NCBI GenBank assembly: GCA_039602395.1 | Contig: JBCNJP010000006.1 | Span: 60,882,429-60,946,428 of the forward strand | Direction of reading: 5' to 3' | From: Deinandra increscens subsp. villosa | Taxonomy: Eukaryota; Streptophyta; Magnoliopsida; Asterales; Asteraceae | Length of the DNA stretch: 64,000 nucleotides | In this document: one piece after another, positions 1 to 10,029 of the stretch | Position numbering within the stretch: the first letter of the stretch is position 1 | How the letters are laid out: every line of letters starts with the position of its first letter | Translations under genes and position numbers: made by a program | Notes under the pieces: generated by a model | Databases searched by the model: none | The model's input: the letters and a program-made list of their open reading frames with translations, nothing else | What the model was told of the DNA's origin: nothing

Positions 1-197
1 ACTTTCCTAGTCATAGCTTTTACCTAAAAGAACATCACAACGTTTTTCAAATTTGCATGATTTACAATCGTGTCAAAATCCGATCTTTTGTTCAATCTTT
101 AAAATGATTGGTAACCTTTATATATTATACCTGCTTCTTGCTCTACACCAAAACTGCAATGAGGAATGGACTGTGACCCATGTACCACGATTCACGG

Positions 198-3100
198 TTA
201 TTGTCTCGAGTAACGATCCACAACCACCTTGGCTCCCTCTGGTGCAAAGAACCGAGCCTGTAAATAGTAATTAGCTTGAGATTGATGGTATATATGGTAT
301 AAACTATAAAGTAGACACTAATTGTATTGTAATATAGTGTTTGGAGGTTAATAGTAGATTAACACTAACTTGTATAAACATCCTCTCTGCATCTCCAATT
401 TTTCCAATTGCTTTTAAAATAATTCCCTGCAAAGATGTAAGCTTTGTTATATAAACAAAACAGAAGAGAAGTCCAAATAAGAAACTTTAAATGACCATAA
501 GTCATAATACAACCATAATTCATGTTACTTTGTTAATGAAAGAAGAAAATATATACTCTTGGGAACTTCTATATCATAGTAAGAAATTGTGTAAAAAAAA
601 TATTAAAAAGCAAAATAAACAAGAAATGGTGGGATGTTGTTAACCTTTGCTAAGTAACCCCGAAAATCGTTCGGGTGGCTAGAGATGAGTTGATCATAGA
701 CAGACACAGCGTCGCCGACATGGCCCCAGTCTGAGTATGCTTTTCCAAGAAGTAATTCGACCTAAGAAAATGCATCATGATTAGTAATTAATTGTGCATA
801 AATTATGTGTTTCATTAGATACAAAAACAACATATGTATCCAATAATCAACACTCTCCCTGTTACTTGGCAGCATGAGTTGTTAGATATAAGACGAGTTC
901 TGTGTATTGTTTTACTGTGCAATTTTATATATAAGCTAAAAACTTGTGTGCTATCATATTTACGCAACCAAAACAATTAATATTAATCATCCCCATTTTA
1001 TTAAATACAGTTTATAATATGACCATTATACCATTTTCTTTCCCTATACACTCGAAACTTTCATATTCTAATGCAAGTTCTAAGGGAAGGGTATAAAAAA
1101 ACCAAACATATCCCTCAAAAATCCCACTCAACGATAGGGTCTCGGGAGGGTGAGATAGACTTTACCTCTATCCCATGGGATAAAGAGGATGCTCCTAATA
1201 GATGTCATAAATTTAAAAATGGGTATATTTGATATTATGATTTGAATATGATAATTGATACTATACCAAGTTTGAGGGGATATTGAAATTATCATCTTTT
1301 ATCGTTATTAAATTTTAAGCTAAATCCCGTTTCAAGTTTATAAATTCAAAATGTAACCATAAATTGGCTTGATAGAGTTATGTATGATGAAACTGTTATA
1401 TATATATATATATATTTTTTTTTTTTTTGTTATATTGCAAATGAGTAACTCACTTGAATCGGGTCTAATTCAGATTGTGTATCTATTTGACTATTATCAC
1501 CTCCAATGCTTTTCTGAGTTGATTTCTCTCTTTCCAAACTGTCACGAGTTGCCAGAAGGAACTGAACAGCCTGAAAAGGCAGTATAAAAGAATGTTCATA
1601 TAATTTTTCTAAACAATTGCCTCGCTGAAATTGAAACATTTCCTTTTCTTGAAAGTTTTTCAAGCCAACATCTAGATAAACCATATTCAAAAGTAGCATA
1701 CTGATGACATACCGCATCAGGTTTCTTAGCAGCAAGCAATGCATTTGTGAGACCACGGAGAACTTGAAAATCCATTTTATTTGAAATCTGTTAGGAAAAA
1801 GACAAGAACTGTTGACCATATTATGAACCCTGCCATCACTGTTACTGAAATAAGAAACTCACGTCATTGGATATAATTACACACATAAATACTTATGCAA
1901 TATTAACTTTTTCAAAACCCTTTTCTTTGACTTCACTAGTTTGAGAGATAGGTAATTCTTACATTTTTATAGGTCTGGAAAGAAATTTGTACTAAATGAA
2001 AAGTAAGCCCTTACATACTGCAACAAACATATTTTCTGGGGGTGGGGACGGAATACTGACCTTTGCTGAACTCCTATAGGCTGAAACACTGCCTTCATAG
2101 TCCTTCATTTCGAACTTTACTTCTCCAAGTAAACTGAAAACCTCAGGATCACTAGGTTTCATCTGATTACCAAAACTGTAAATTAACGCATATTCAATTG
2201 TAGTAAATGTCATGTAAATTATCATTTACTTTGTACATTAACCAACCTTGGTCAAATCTTCAAGCATGGATGCTGCCCGGCTATAGTCTCCTAATTCTGT
2301 TAAGGTTACAGCTACTCCCTGCAAATCCACTTGGATAATATGTATGTAGATTCATATACATATCTATGTATTTATCTATATACATATTAATATAGACATA
2401 TAATTAATAGTAAAGTTTCTAAAGTCTAAACAATAAGAAAAAAAATCATACGTAGGAAACTGAATTAATATCCAGCATGGTACATTTTGACCCACCTCAC
2501 GAGCAACTAGATCATCTGGGGAGATGCTAAGTGTTGCCTCATATTGTTGTAGTTTTGTCTATAACAAATGAAAAACATGTTTAGAACATAGGGTATCTTA
2601 TAATATGAAGCAATATTTGTCAAATAAATAAAACTTATGTGGTTACTCGTTATTTGTTTTACCTGAAGTGTTTCTTTCTCTTCTGGTGATAATGTATTCT
2701 TTTCGATGGTGACATCTTTATTCGTATTGACACTGGAAAGCATAAGTATAAACACAATTTAATATGAATTGTAGACAGAAAGTATTTAGAAATGTATAAA
2801 GGAAATGGAAGTTTGCATATATGGACAACTATTTAAATTAACAATGAATAATTAATAAACTATACCTTCCGGAAGGGATAAAATCTCCAAGAGCAAATAC
2901 CAACCCAAAAACAACAACAGCAACTCCTACTCCAATCTATTTCAGTGCATGTTTGAATTTCAACCACTGAATATGCTAAATGGAACTCGTTTCATGTATA
3001 GAATATATATAAATTATCCTCCAAGTCATCACCTTAGTACCAAGTCCTACTTTGTTAGGCTCTGATGCAACAGGAGCATCATAATCAATTGTTCCATACA

Positions 3101-4819
3101 CATTCTTCTCTTCGGCTTTTTTCTGGTTCAATGCTGACCTAAGGGAAACAAAAAAAAATTAATGAAAAAAGATTATACCATTCAAAACTTTATTGTAGAA
3201 TACTAATTATATTAAGCGAGAACCATTCATCTTTGTTAAGTAGACCTTTATCTTTTCAGTTGATTTTTCATGAAATGAGTACATAACTTTATCAGCAAGC
3301 AGTATCCCAGTTACCAATTAAATCATTTGCTCGTAACGTTATGCAAAAATGGGTATGGTCTTTATTCAGGTAAATTCTTACTAAACATTCAAAGTATAGT
3401 GAAACCAAATATTTATGTCAAAAGCATACTACAGACAGAATTTTTTTTGTAAAAAACTAAAAACTGAAGCATGCTTAACCATGGTTAGGTAGAATGAAAA
3501 CCTTTTGACAGCCTGAAGCCTTTCTTCAAACTCAATATCAGATGTAAAACTTTTAGATGTTCCATCCACTCCATAATTCGTTGCCGGTGCCTCTGAAGGA
3601 TAATTTTTAAGAGTTGGCAGTAATGCATCAAAAGTAGAGAGATATTTATGAACAGACTTGATTAGCAGACTGTAACCAAACATAACATTATCTAAGTGAA
3701 TAAAAGATCATCACATTTTTAAAGCGTTTAATCCTAGTTCTATGACTGTATCATTAGAAGAAGGAACCAATGCTTTGACAAAACCAATTTCATACAATGG
3801 GGTCAACGGGCAGCATTTCGAGTTCATTATAAAGGACATAAAATAAAGCATAAATGTTATTAGATGAATTCACTTACTATTAGGTATAGAACCAGGTTGC
3901 TGTGGTACTGATTTCCTGCAATGTTTAATAATCAATCATAAACCACAATGACTGTCAAATATCGCCTAAAATGATATAATAGTATTAGTATATATATATT
4001 CAACCTTCTATCTCCCAATAACATCAAAATCAAAAGCAGAGAATCTATTTGTAGCGTTATACATAAACAAATCACAAACTACCTCCGGCGTGACGCTGCA
4101 CTTTTACCCCCATCCTTACCGTCCCTTGCAGTTGAGGTCTGAACATGAAATGCACACGTTTCAAGGAATCAAAATTCGCAACAAATCAAAACGAATCGAA
4201 CATAATTTACGAGAAATCGATCGCAAAATTCACGTCTAGCGAGAATCAAACATATACCTTCCTTACCGTCCCTTGCAATTGAGGTCTGAACATAATACAC
4301 ACACGTTTCAAGGAATCAAAATTCGCAACAAATCAAAACGAATCGAACATAATTTACGAGAAATCGATCGCAAAATTAACGTCTAGCGAGAATCAAACAT
4401 ATACCTTCCTTACCGTCCCTTGCAATTGAGGTCTGAACATGATACGCACACGTTTCAAGGAATCAAAACTCGCAACAAATCAAAAACGAATCGAACATAA
4501 TTTACGAGAAATCGATTGCAAAATTCACGTCTAGCGAGAATCGAACATATACCTTGTTATCGGCCGGGGGAGAGTTTAGCGGCTCTTGTCCTTGCTGAGG
4601 TCCGAATCCTCGACCGGAATTTGAATCGGAGGTGCTGCAACTTATGGTAAAAGGTGGAGATCGACGAACATCAATGGATACGCCGCCGCGGCGATTAGAA
4701 GGAGGAGGAGAAGCAAAAAAACAGGAGGTTTTCCGGTGATGCAGCGGTGAAGTAGCAGTAGCATATGCATTTGGGAAGATGATGTTGCGAGAGTGTATAA
4801 TTAACGATGCAGTCGACAT
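198..4819 (-). CDS. Chloroplast-targeted tetratricopeptide-repeat (TPR) membrane protein, 15 exons, 453 aa
   Basis: Exons on the minus strand: 4819-4553, 4138-4083, 3915-3878, 3592-3502, 3138-3033, 2936-2866, 2732-2663, 2558-2496, 2318-2247, 2162-2061, 1787-1713, 1570-1454, 761-645, 426-370, 257-198. All junctions are GT-AG and the sum (1362 nt) is in frame from ATG to TAA. The first ~75 residues are Ser/Arg-rich and low in acidic residues, as in chloroplast transit peptides. Exon 6 encodes one hydrophobic membrane segment (IGVGVAVVVFGLVFALGDF). After it come helix pairs typical of TPRs, with motifs such as LGDYSRAASMLEDL, MKDYEGSVSAYRSS and WGHVGDAVSVYDQLI. The layout (transit peptide, one membrane span, C-terminal TPRs) fits plastid TPR proteins of the SLOW GREEN1/'chloroplast lumen common' type. 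I recognise the class, not the exact orthologue, so no symbol is given. Location and scaffold role are inference from the family. Confidence 0.85.
1083..1195 (-). mobile_element. RTE/SINE-type 3' tail in an intron of the TPR gene
   Basis: Read on the minus strand, this stretch carries the string GGGATAGAGGTAAAG, then a CACCCTCCCGAGACCCTA block and a GTGGGATTTTTG block. The order matches the tail copies at 27955-28085 and 39793-39971. It lies inside the intron between 761 and 1454. It is diverged and has no visible coding part. RTE LINEs and their SINE partners share this tail; which one it came from cannot be told here. Confidence 0.6.
4112..4553 (-). repeat. 147-bp tandem triplication spanning a splice acceptor and the start of exon 2 of the TPR gene
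   Basis: Three near-identical units start at about 4114, 4261 and 4408, exactly 147 bp apart. Each contains, on the minus strand, an intron end (ATGTTCAG), the first bases of exon 2 (ACCTCAATTGCAAGGGACGG) and a GTATATG donor. The copy nearest the 3' side (4083-4138) is the real 56-nt exon 2. The two extra copies define potential 28-nt mini-exons at 4258-4285 and 4405-4432, each flanked by AG and GT. Because 28 is not a multiple of 3, inclusion of one or both would shift the frame. Confidence 0.9.
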
Positions 4820-5123
4820 TTTCGAGTTCTATCTAGTAGAAAGAAAGGATGAGAGAAACGCGGGTTACAAAGTAATCTATAAATTTTAGTTTATGATTGT
4901 TAAAGATACATTTTTATATTATTTTTGGACAGTACTGTTTTTTTATTTTATTTGTTTATAATTTATTTTGGGGCTGTTTGAAAACATCTCACCCGGATTG
5001 GTTAGACCTTAGTCAGTGTTCAACGTGTTTGTTTGGTTAAAAAACCGGCTGACCAAGTCCGAATCGTCTGACTCATGCATAAATTTTTGCTAATTTGATC
5101 AGCTTTTTTAAAACATCTTACTC
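4820..5123. other. Promoter and 5' flank of the TPR gene; no recognised elements
   Basis: AT-rich non-coding sequence upstream of the TPR gene start (the gene reads leftwards). I see no convincing TATA box at a typical distance and no repeats. It ends at the foldback element. Confidence 0.4.
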
Positions 5124-6256
5124 GGTGGGAGAGGTTCAAATAAGAAGTTTGTTTTGGGTAAGAAGGATAAGAAGAATTTTCAGCCATTGGATCTTGATCT
5201 AATAAAAAAGGAAGGAAGGGTATTTTAGTCTTAGCAACTTTTGTTGACTTTTTATCTACTTCCCTCATTTTCTTTAAACATTCATAACTTTCACATACGA
5301 CATTATTTTTTTAAAAAAATTACACCATAAAAACGAGCATTTTTTTATCTTTAAAACGCATATAGTGTTGCTATATAAAAAATGGAAAAAAAATTACTAT
5401 TTTGATTTTTGACACAGGTCATTGTGTCATTGTGTCAAAAATGTTCAGATCATTGTGTCATTGTGTCGTCGTGTCAAAAGTATATATATTGTTGCTATAT
5501 ATAAAATTAAATACTCTTTCGGTTTTTGGCACAATATAAAACAATGATCTGAACATTTTGACACATCATTGTGTCATTGTGTCAAAATGTTCAGATCATT
5601 GTGTCATTGTGTCGTCGTGTCAAAAGTATATATAGTGTTGCTATATATAAAATTAAATACTCTTTCGGTTTTTGTCATCATATAAAACAATGATCTGAAC
5701 ATTTTGACACATCATTATGTCATTGTGTCAAAATGTTCAGATCATTGTGTCATTGTGTCGTCGTGTCAAAAGTATATATATTGCTACTATATATAAAATT
5801 AAAAAAAAATTACTCTTTCGGTTTTTAACACCATATGACACAATGATCTGAACATTTTGACACAATATGACACAATGATCGGAATATTTTGACACAATAA
5901 CACATCGACACAATGACACAATGATTTGAACATTTTGATACAATCGGAAAAGTAAATGTTTTTTAATTTTTTATATAGCAACACTATACGCATTTTAAAC
6001 ATAAAAAAACGTTCGTTTTTATGGTGTAATTTTTTAAAAAAAATAATGTCGTATCTAAAAGTTATGAAGGTTTAAAAAATGGGGGGAATTTGATAAAAAG
6101 TCAAAAATACCCTTCTATCTTTGATTTTCTTTAGTTTTTCTCTCTAATTTACCCAGAAAATTTTAAGCCATAGATCTTCATTTAATTGAAGATCTAATGG
6201 CTATGATTTCTTCTTATCCTTCTTATCCAAACTAAATTTCTCACAATAACCTCACC
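5124..6256. mobile_element. Foldback (long terminal inverted repeat) non-autonomous transposon
   Basis: The left ~270 bp and right ~270 bp are imperfect inverted repeats of each other. Matching landmarks are GATAAGAAG near each end, GACTTTTTATC, TTCATAACTTT, TACGACATTATTTTT, TTACACCATAAAAACGA and TATAGTGTTGCTATATA, in the same order from both ends inward. The core holds 146-bp tandem repeats. No transposase is present and the short open frames come from the repeats. Long TIRs with internal satellite-like repeats recall foldback or MULE-derived elements. I could not define a target-site duplication, so the ends are approximate. Confidence 0.75.
5400..5960. repeat. 146-bp tandem repeats built on a GTGTCATT(R) motif
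   Basis: The block GTGTCGTCGTGTCAAAAG recurs at about 5463, 5609 and 5755, a 146-bp period. Each unit also contains GATCATTGTGTCATTGTGTC and, in inverse orientation, ACAATGATCTGAACATTTT, so every unit is itself partly palindromic. It forms the core of the foldback element. Confidence 0.85.
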
Positions 6257-7483
6257 GGTCCTAGGTTCGAAATCTTCCAAATCTTCAAACAGGGTCTTAG
6301 AGCTTGATATTTGTAGGGTTATTTTAACATGTATCTGTGTAAGGTAGTTGTTTATATATATGGTTACTTAAATATATAAAAATTTAACATTTAAAAAATA
6401 TATGACCTGTATATTACTTTATAAGGATTGAATACTTTATTACAATCAAAACCCAAAAATCTCAACAATTAACAAAGATTTAATATTTTGTGAATCTATA
6501 TGAGTCGTATTGCTAGCTATACGGGTTGTATATATGTGAGACACGGACACTTTTTGTCACACTCTAGCATCGGATTCATAAAAGTGTATACGACTCGTAT
6601 ACCATTCTATACGGATCGTATAGATATTAGAGGGTGCAAATCGTTTTTACCTTTCTAATACTCTATTCACTAATACTATAAGTTTTAATCTAAAACCTTT
6701 AGTCACTAAGGAGTGAAATCGATTACTAATATTGTTCGAACCAAAACCTTCTGGACGAGATCTGATGGGGTAGATCCAAAGTTACTCTTCACTAGTTAGC
6801 AAGTCTTAATTAATCTGGAGCTAGAAATGGGACTTGATCTCTGAGAGGGGATGGGGTGAATCCACAAGGTAGAAGTGATGCCACTGCGATAACCTTCCGA
6901 GGAGAGAATCAATATGTGATCTAATCGGAAAAGATGAAGTGTAGAGAGTGAGATTATATGAGAGCTTAGAGAAAGAAAGTACCTTATGTGTTTATAGTTT
7001 ATATTTATAGTTCTGGAGATTAGGGTTACCATACCTGACTACGTGACGTCAGACACGTGGTGTGGGCGCGTGATTATTCTAGAAGGGGTCATGTTCATTT
7101 CTGCGAGCCACGTGTCATAACCATGTGACCCATGTGCGGCTCTTTTAAAAGAAATTTAGATCTATCTTCTTTAAATACTAAAATCTTAAGGCACAGGTAC
7201 TGAAATTATGACGAGCTCTAGACAAATAAAACTTAAAAGGTTACACTGATATGAGCCATGTGGTGGTACTTGCGGGAAGAAACCATCATTCAGCATCATC
7301 TAAAATGACCCTAATCGGGGCGCGTGAAGACAAAGAAGAAACAAAGAATGTGTGAAATGGAAGGAGTATACAACATGGTGATAGCGCAAAAACAACTCTT
7401 ACCACTCCACCATACTAACAATGTGTCGTGTGTTTACCCACTACCCTTATACATATGAAATCAAACCAAACATATAAAAAAAA
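6257..7483. other. Intergenic sequence, no gene seen
   Basis: AT-rich sequence without a supported coding region. At 6525-6625 there are near-palindromic strings such as GTATACGACTCGTATAC and CTATACGGATCGTATAG. The stretch 6780-7150 is less AT-rich and may be debris of an old element, but I find no domain. Confidence 0.4.
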
Positions 7484-8843
7484 GAGTAAATTACGGATTT
7501 TGTCCCTAAGGTTTGTCGAAATTTCGGATATCGTCCCTAAGTTTCATTTATTACGGATTTCGTCCTCTAGTTTTGCAAAAACGTATCGGATTTCGTCCTT
7601 TTGTTGAATGGCCGTTAGTTTTTTATGTTAAGTGATTGTCAAATGACTAATATACCCTTTTATTTATTTAATAATTATATAAACACCTAAAAGGAAAAAT
7701 AAAATCCTAAAACCAAACTCCAGCCCCTCCATCATCTCTGACCCCTCCGTCATCGGTCATCTCCGGCGAAACTCCTCCAGCCCCTATCTTCGGCGAAACT
7801 CTGTCCAGCCCCTATCTCCGTCATCGGTCATCTCCGGCGAAACTCCTCCAGCCCCTATTCTCCGGTGAAAAAGAAGATATGCAAATGATTAACTCATTGG
7901 TGAACGGTTTGGGAAAATTCGGGCAGTGAACGGTTCGGAAAATTAAATCGGGAAGCTACTGTTGGACCACCACCGCCACCGTTAACTCTCACTTGATCCG
8001 GCGATAAACTGCAAATCTTTCAATCATGGTTTCTTATCTCACCTGAATTTCAATTAAAAAAATTAAAAAGATGAATTGATGTAGGATGGGATCAACGTTT
8101 CTGGGTTTTCCAATGTCTCACCCCAATTTCAATTAACTTAAAATTTCCGTTTTCCATTTTCAAATCTTCGATCTTAATAAAGTTTGAGTAGCTGTTAATT
8201 TCCAGCTTTCGGATTGACGAATATTTCCAGTTTAAAAAAAAAGGGACCGCCACCATTATTACCGACTACCCTTGACCTTCATTACCGGATATTAAAATCA
8301 ACTGGGGTTGCCATCACGAACCAGAAATCACCTCGAGGAAAACAAAATTTGGACCCAGAAACGATTGGGGGAAGGAAGATGGAGGTCGACTCACCGCCAG
8401 TGCTCGTAGCACCACCGCTGTTGGTCGGCTCGAACAGTAGGGAGAGATTAATAGGTCGCCGCCACTGCTTGGTGGTTGTCGGAGTTGGAAGGACACGGAG
8501 GTTGCTGGAGGGGTGCGATGGTCGCCGAGGTGGAGCAGGTCGCCGGTGAAGCGACGGCCAGATGGGAGGGTCGCCGATAATTGATTGAGGAAGAAGGGTG
8601 GGGGAAACCTGCGTAGTCTTTTCTCTCTCTCTCTCTCTCTCTCTCTTCCCTCTTTCTCTTTTCTTTTTTTGTCTTATATGTATGTATATATAATATATAG
8701 GGGCATAAACGTCAATTCACACTCACTTAACATAAAAAACTAACGGCCATCCAACAAAAGGACGAATTCCGATACGTTTTTGTAAAACTTGAGGACGAAA
8801 TCCGTAATAAATGAAACTTAGGGACGAAATCCGTAATTTACTC
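7484..8843. mobile_element. Non-autonomous MULE-like TIR element with GC-rich interior
   Basis: The ends are inverted repeats of about 150 bp beginning GAGTAAATTACGGATTTYGT and ending in its complement. Internal TIR landmarks CGTCC, AACGGCC and TAACATAAAAAACTAACGG match on both sides. Flanks are TAAAAAAAA on the left and TTAAAAAAA on the right, compatible with an 8-9 bp target duplication in an A-rich site. The interior (7720-8600) is rich in CTCCGGCGAAACTCC and CCAGCCCC repeats and in GC, with a CT microsatellite at 8622-8646. A 111-codon open frame at 8214-8549 has no recognisable domain. The layout resembles Pack-MULE-type carriers, but a captured gene is not identified. Confidence 0.75.
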
Positions 8844-9460
8844 TTAAAAAAAATATTAAAGTACAAAACTATCTCAAATTATATTGATTTTGTTATATTA
8901 TTAAAATAAATAGTGATCTACGAGAGCGGACCATAAAACCCTAAAGGGCCAGTTGGGTGGAGTATCCCAAAACCGTTTTGGGCCCAAGTCCGGGGGTCGT
9001 CCTCGAGTCTCGAGCCCGCGATCAAAGATGTTTGTATATTTAGAATGAAAATAAGTATTAAAAATAAATATGAAAATCTAAAGTTATAATCGACCAAGTC
9101 TGGTGTTACTTGTCAAATTTAGTCTACTTCTACTCCATAAGTACTCCGCAAATTAAATCAAAACGTCCTTACCAAACTGGTCACCATTTCTGAAAAACAT
9201 ATTTACTATGTGATAACGAAGGGAATAGATATAAAAGGAGAATAGACACATTTTATGCTTAGATGTACTCTTTCAAGGGAATAGATAGAAAAGGAGAAAA
9301 GACCAATTTTATGCCTATATGTACTCTTCGACACTAACAAGCATAACATATATAAGGTATTAAGCAATCAATACAGTAGATATAAAGTTACTACTACTAA
9401 TAATAATTGTAAGTTTTCATAACACTCCATATAAAAAACAATCACACTCAAAACTATAAG
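8844..9460. other. Intergenic sequence, no gene seen
   Basis: Non-coding. A short GC-rich patch at 8930-9020 (GGGCCCAAGTCCGGGGGTCG) stands out against AT-rich flanks and may be a transposon fragment. Two similar blocks (AAGGGAATAGATANAAAAGGAG) at 9220 and 9277 suggest an old small tandem duplication. Confidence 0.4.
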
Positions 9461-9724
9461 ATTTGAAAAATATGAGATGAGAACAAACATTACATGTATC
9501 CAAGACAAAGACACATGCTGTTAGAACATCTCTTTTTTAAAAGCAAAATAAAGATAATAAATATACAAGAAATAATACAAACATTAGATATTATTTGAAA
9601 AATATGAGATGAGAACAAACATTACATGTATCCAAGACAAAGACACATGCTGTTAGAACATCTCTTTTTTAAAAGCAAAATAAAGATAATAAATATACAA
9701 GAAATAATACAAACATTAGATATT
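9461..9724. repeat. Perfect 132-bp tandem duplication
   Basis: 9461-9592 and 9593-9724 are identical by eye over 132 bases (starting ATTTGAAAAATATGAG, ending CATTAGATATT). Perfect identity means the event is recent or the assembly duplicated it. It lies about 300 bp downstream of the MAPKKK stop codon. Confidence 0.9.
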
Positions 9725-10029
9725 AATCACTTCAAATATTAGATATTAATCGATTTCAACATGGACATCCAAACACCCAAATGAAACCCCTCTCTTTACT
9801 TTATTTTCAAATTTTGAATATAATATAGATTCACAACAACTAAAATTAAAACAAATTTTTTAAAAAAATGTGTGGTAAATTATAAACCAGGCCGACCACG
9901 TGGATATACAAAGGGAGGACCAGGGGCTTGCTTGTTACATGAACAGCAAACAAAACAAGACACAACCACCCACCCAACCATCTTTTTTATAGTTTGACTA
10001 CCGCCTGGTGTTGCTATATCTTTCTCATC

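Noticed and set aside
5400..5960. CRISPR-like regular repeats
   Set aside because: Units are directly adjacent with no unique spacers, and the DNA is plant nuclear.
5737..6002. Two overlapping Cys/Val-rich frames
   Set aside because: They are translations of the 146-bp tandem repeats.
8214..8549. 111-codon frame inside the MULE-like element as a host gene
   Set aside because: Low-complexity Arg/Gly/Pro content and no domain; treated only as possible cargo.
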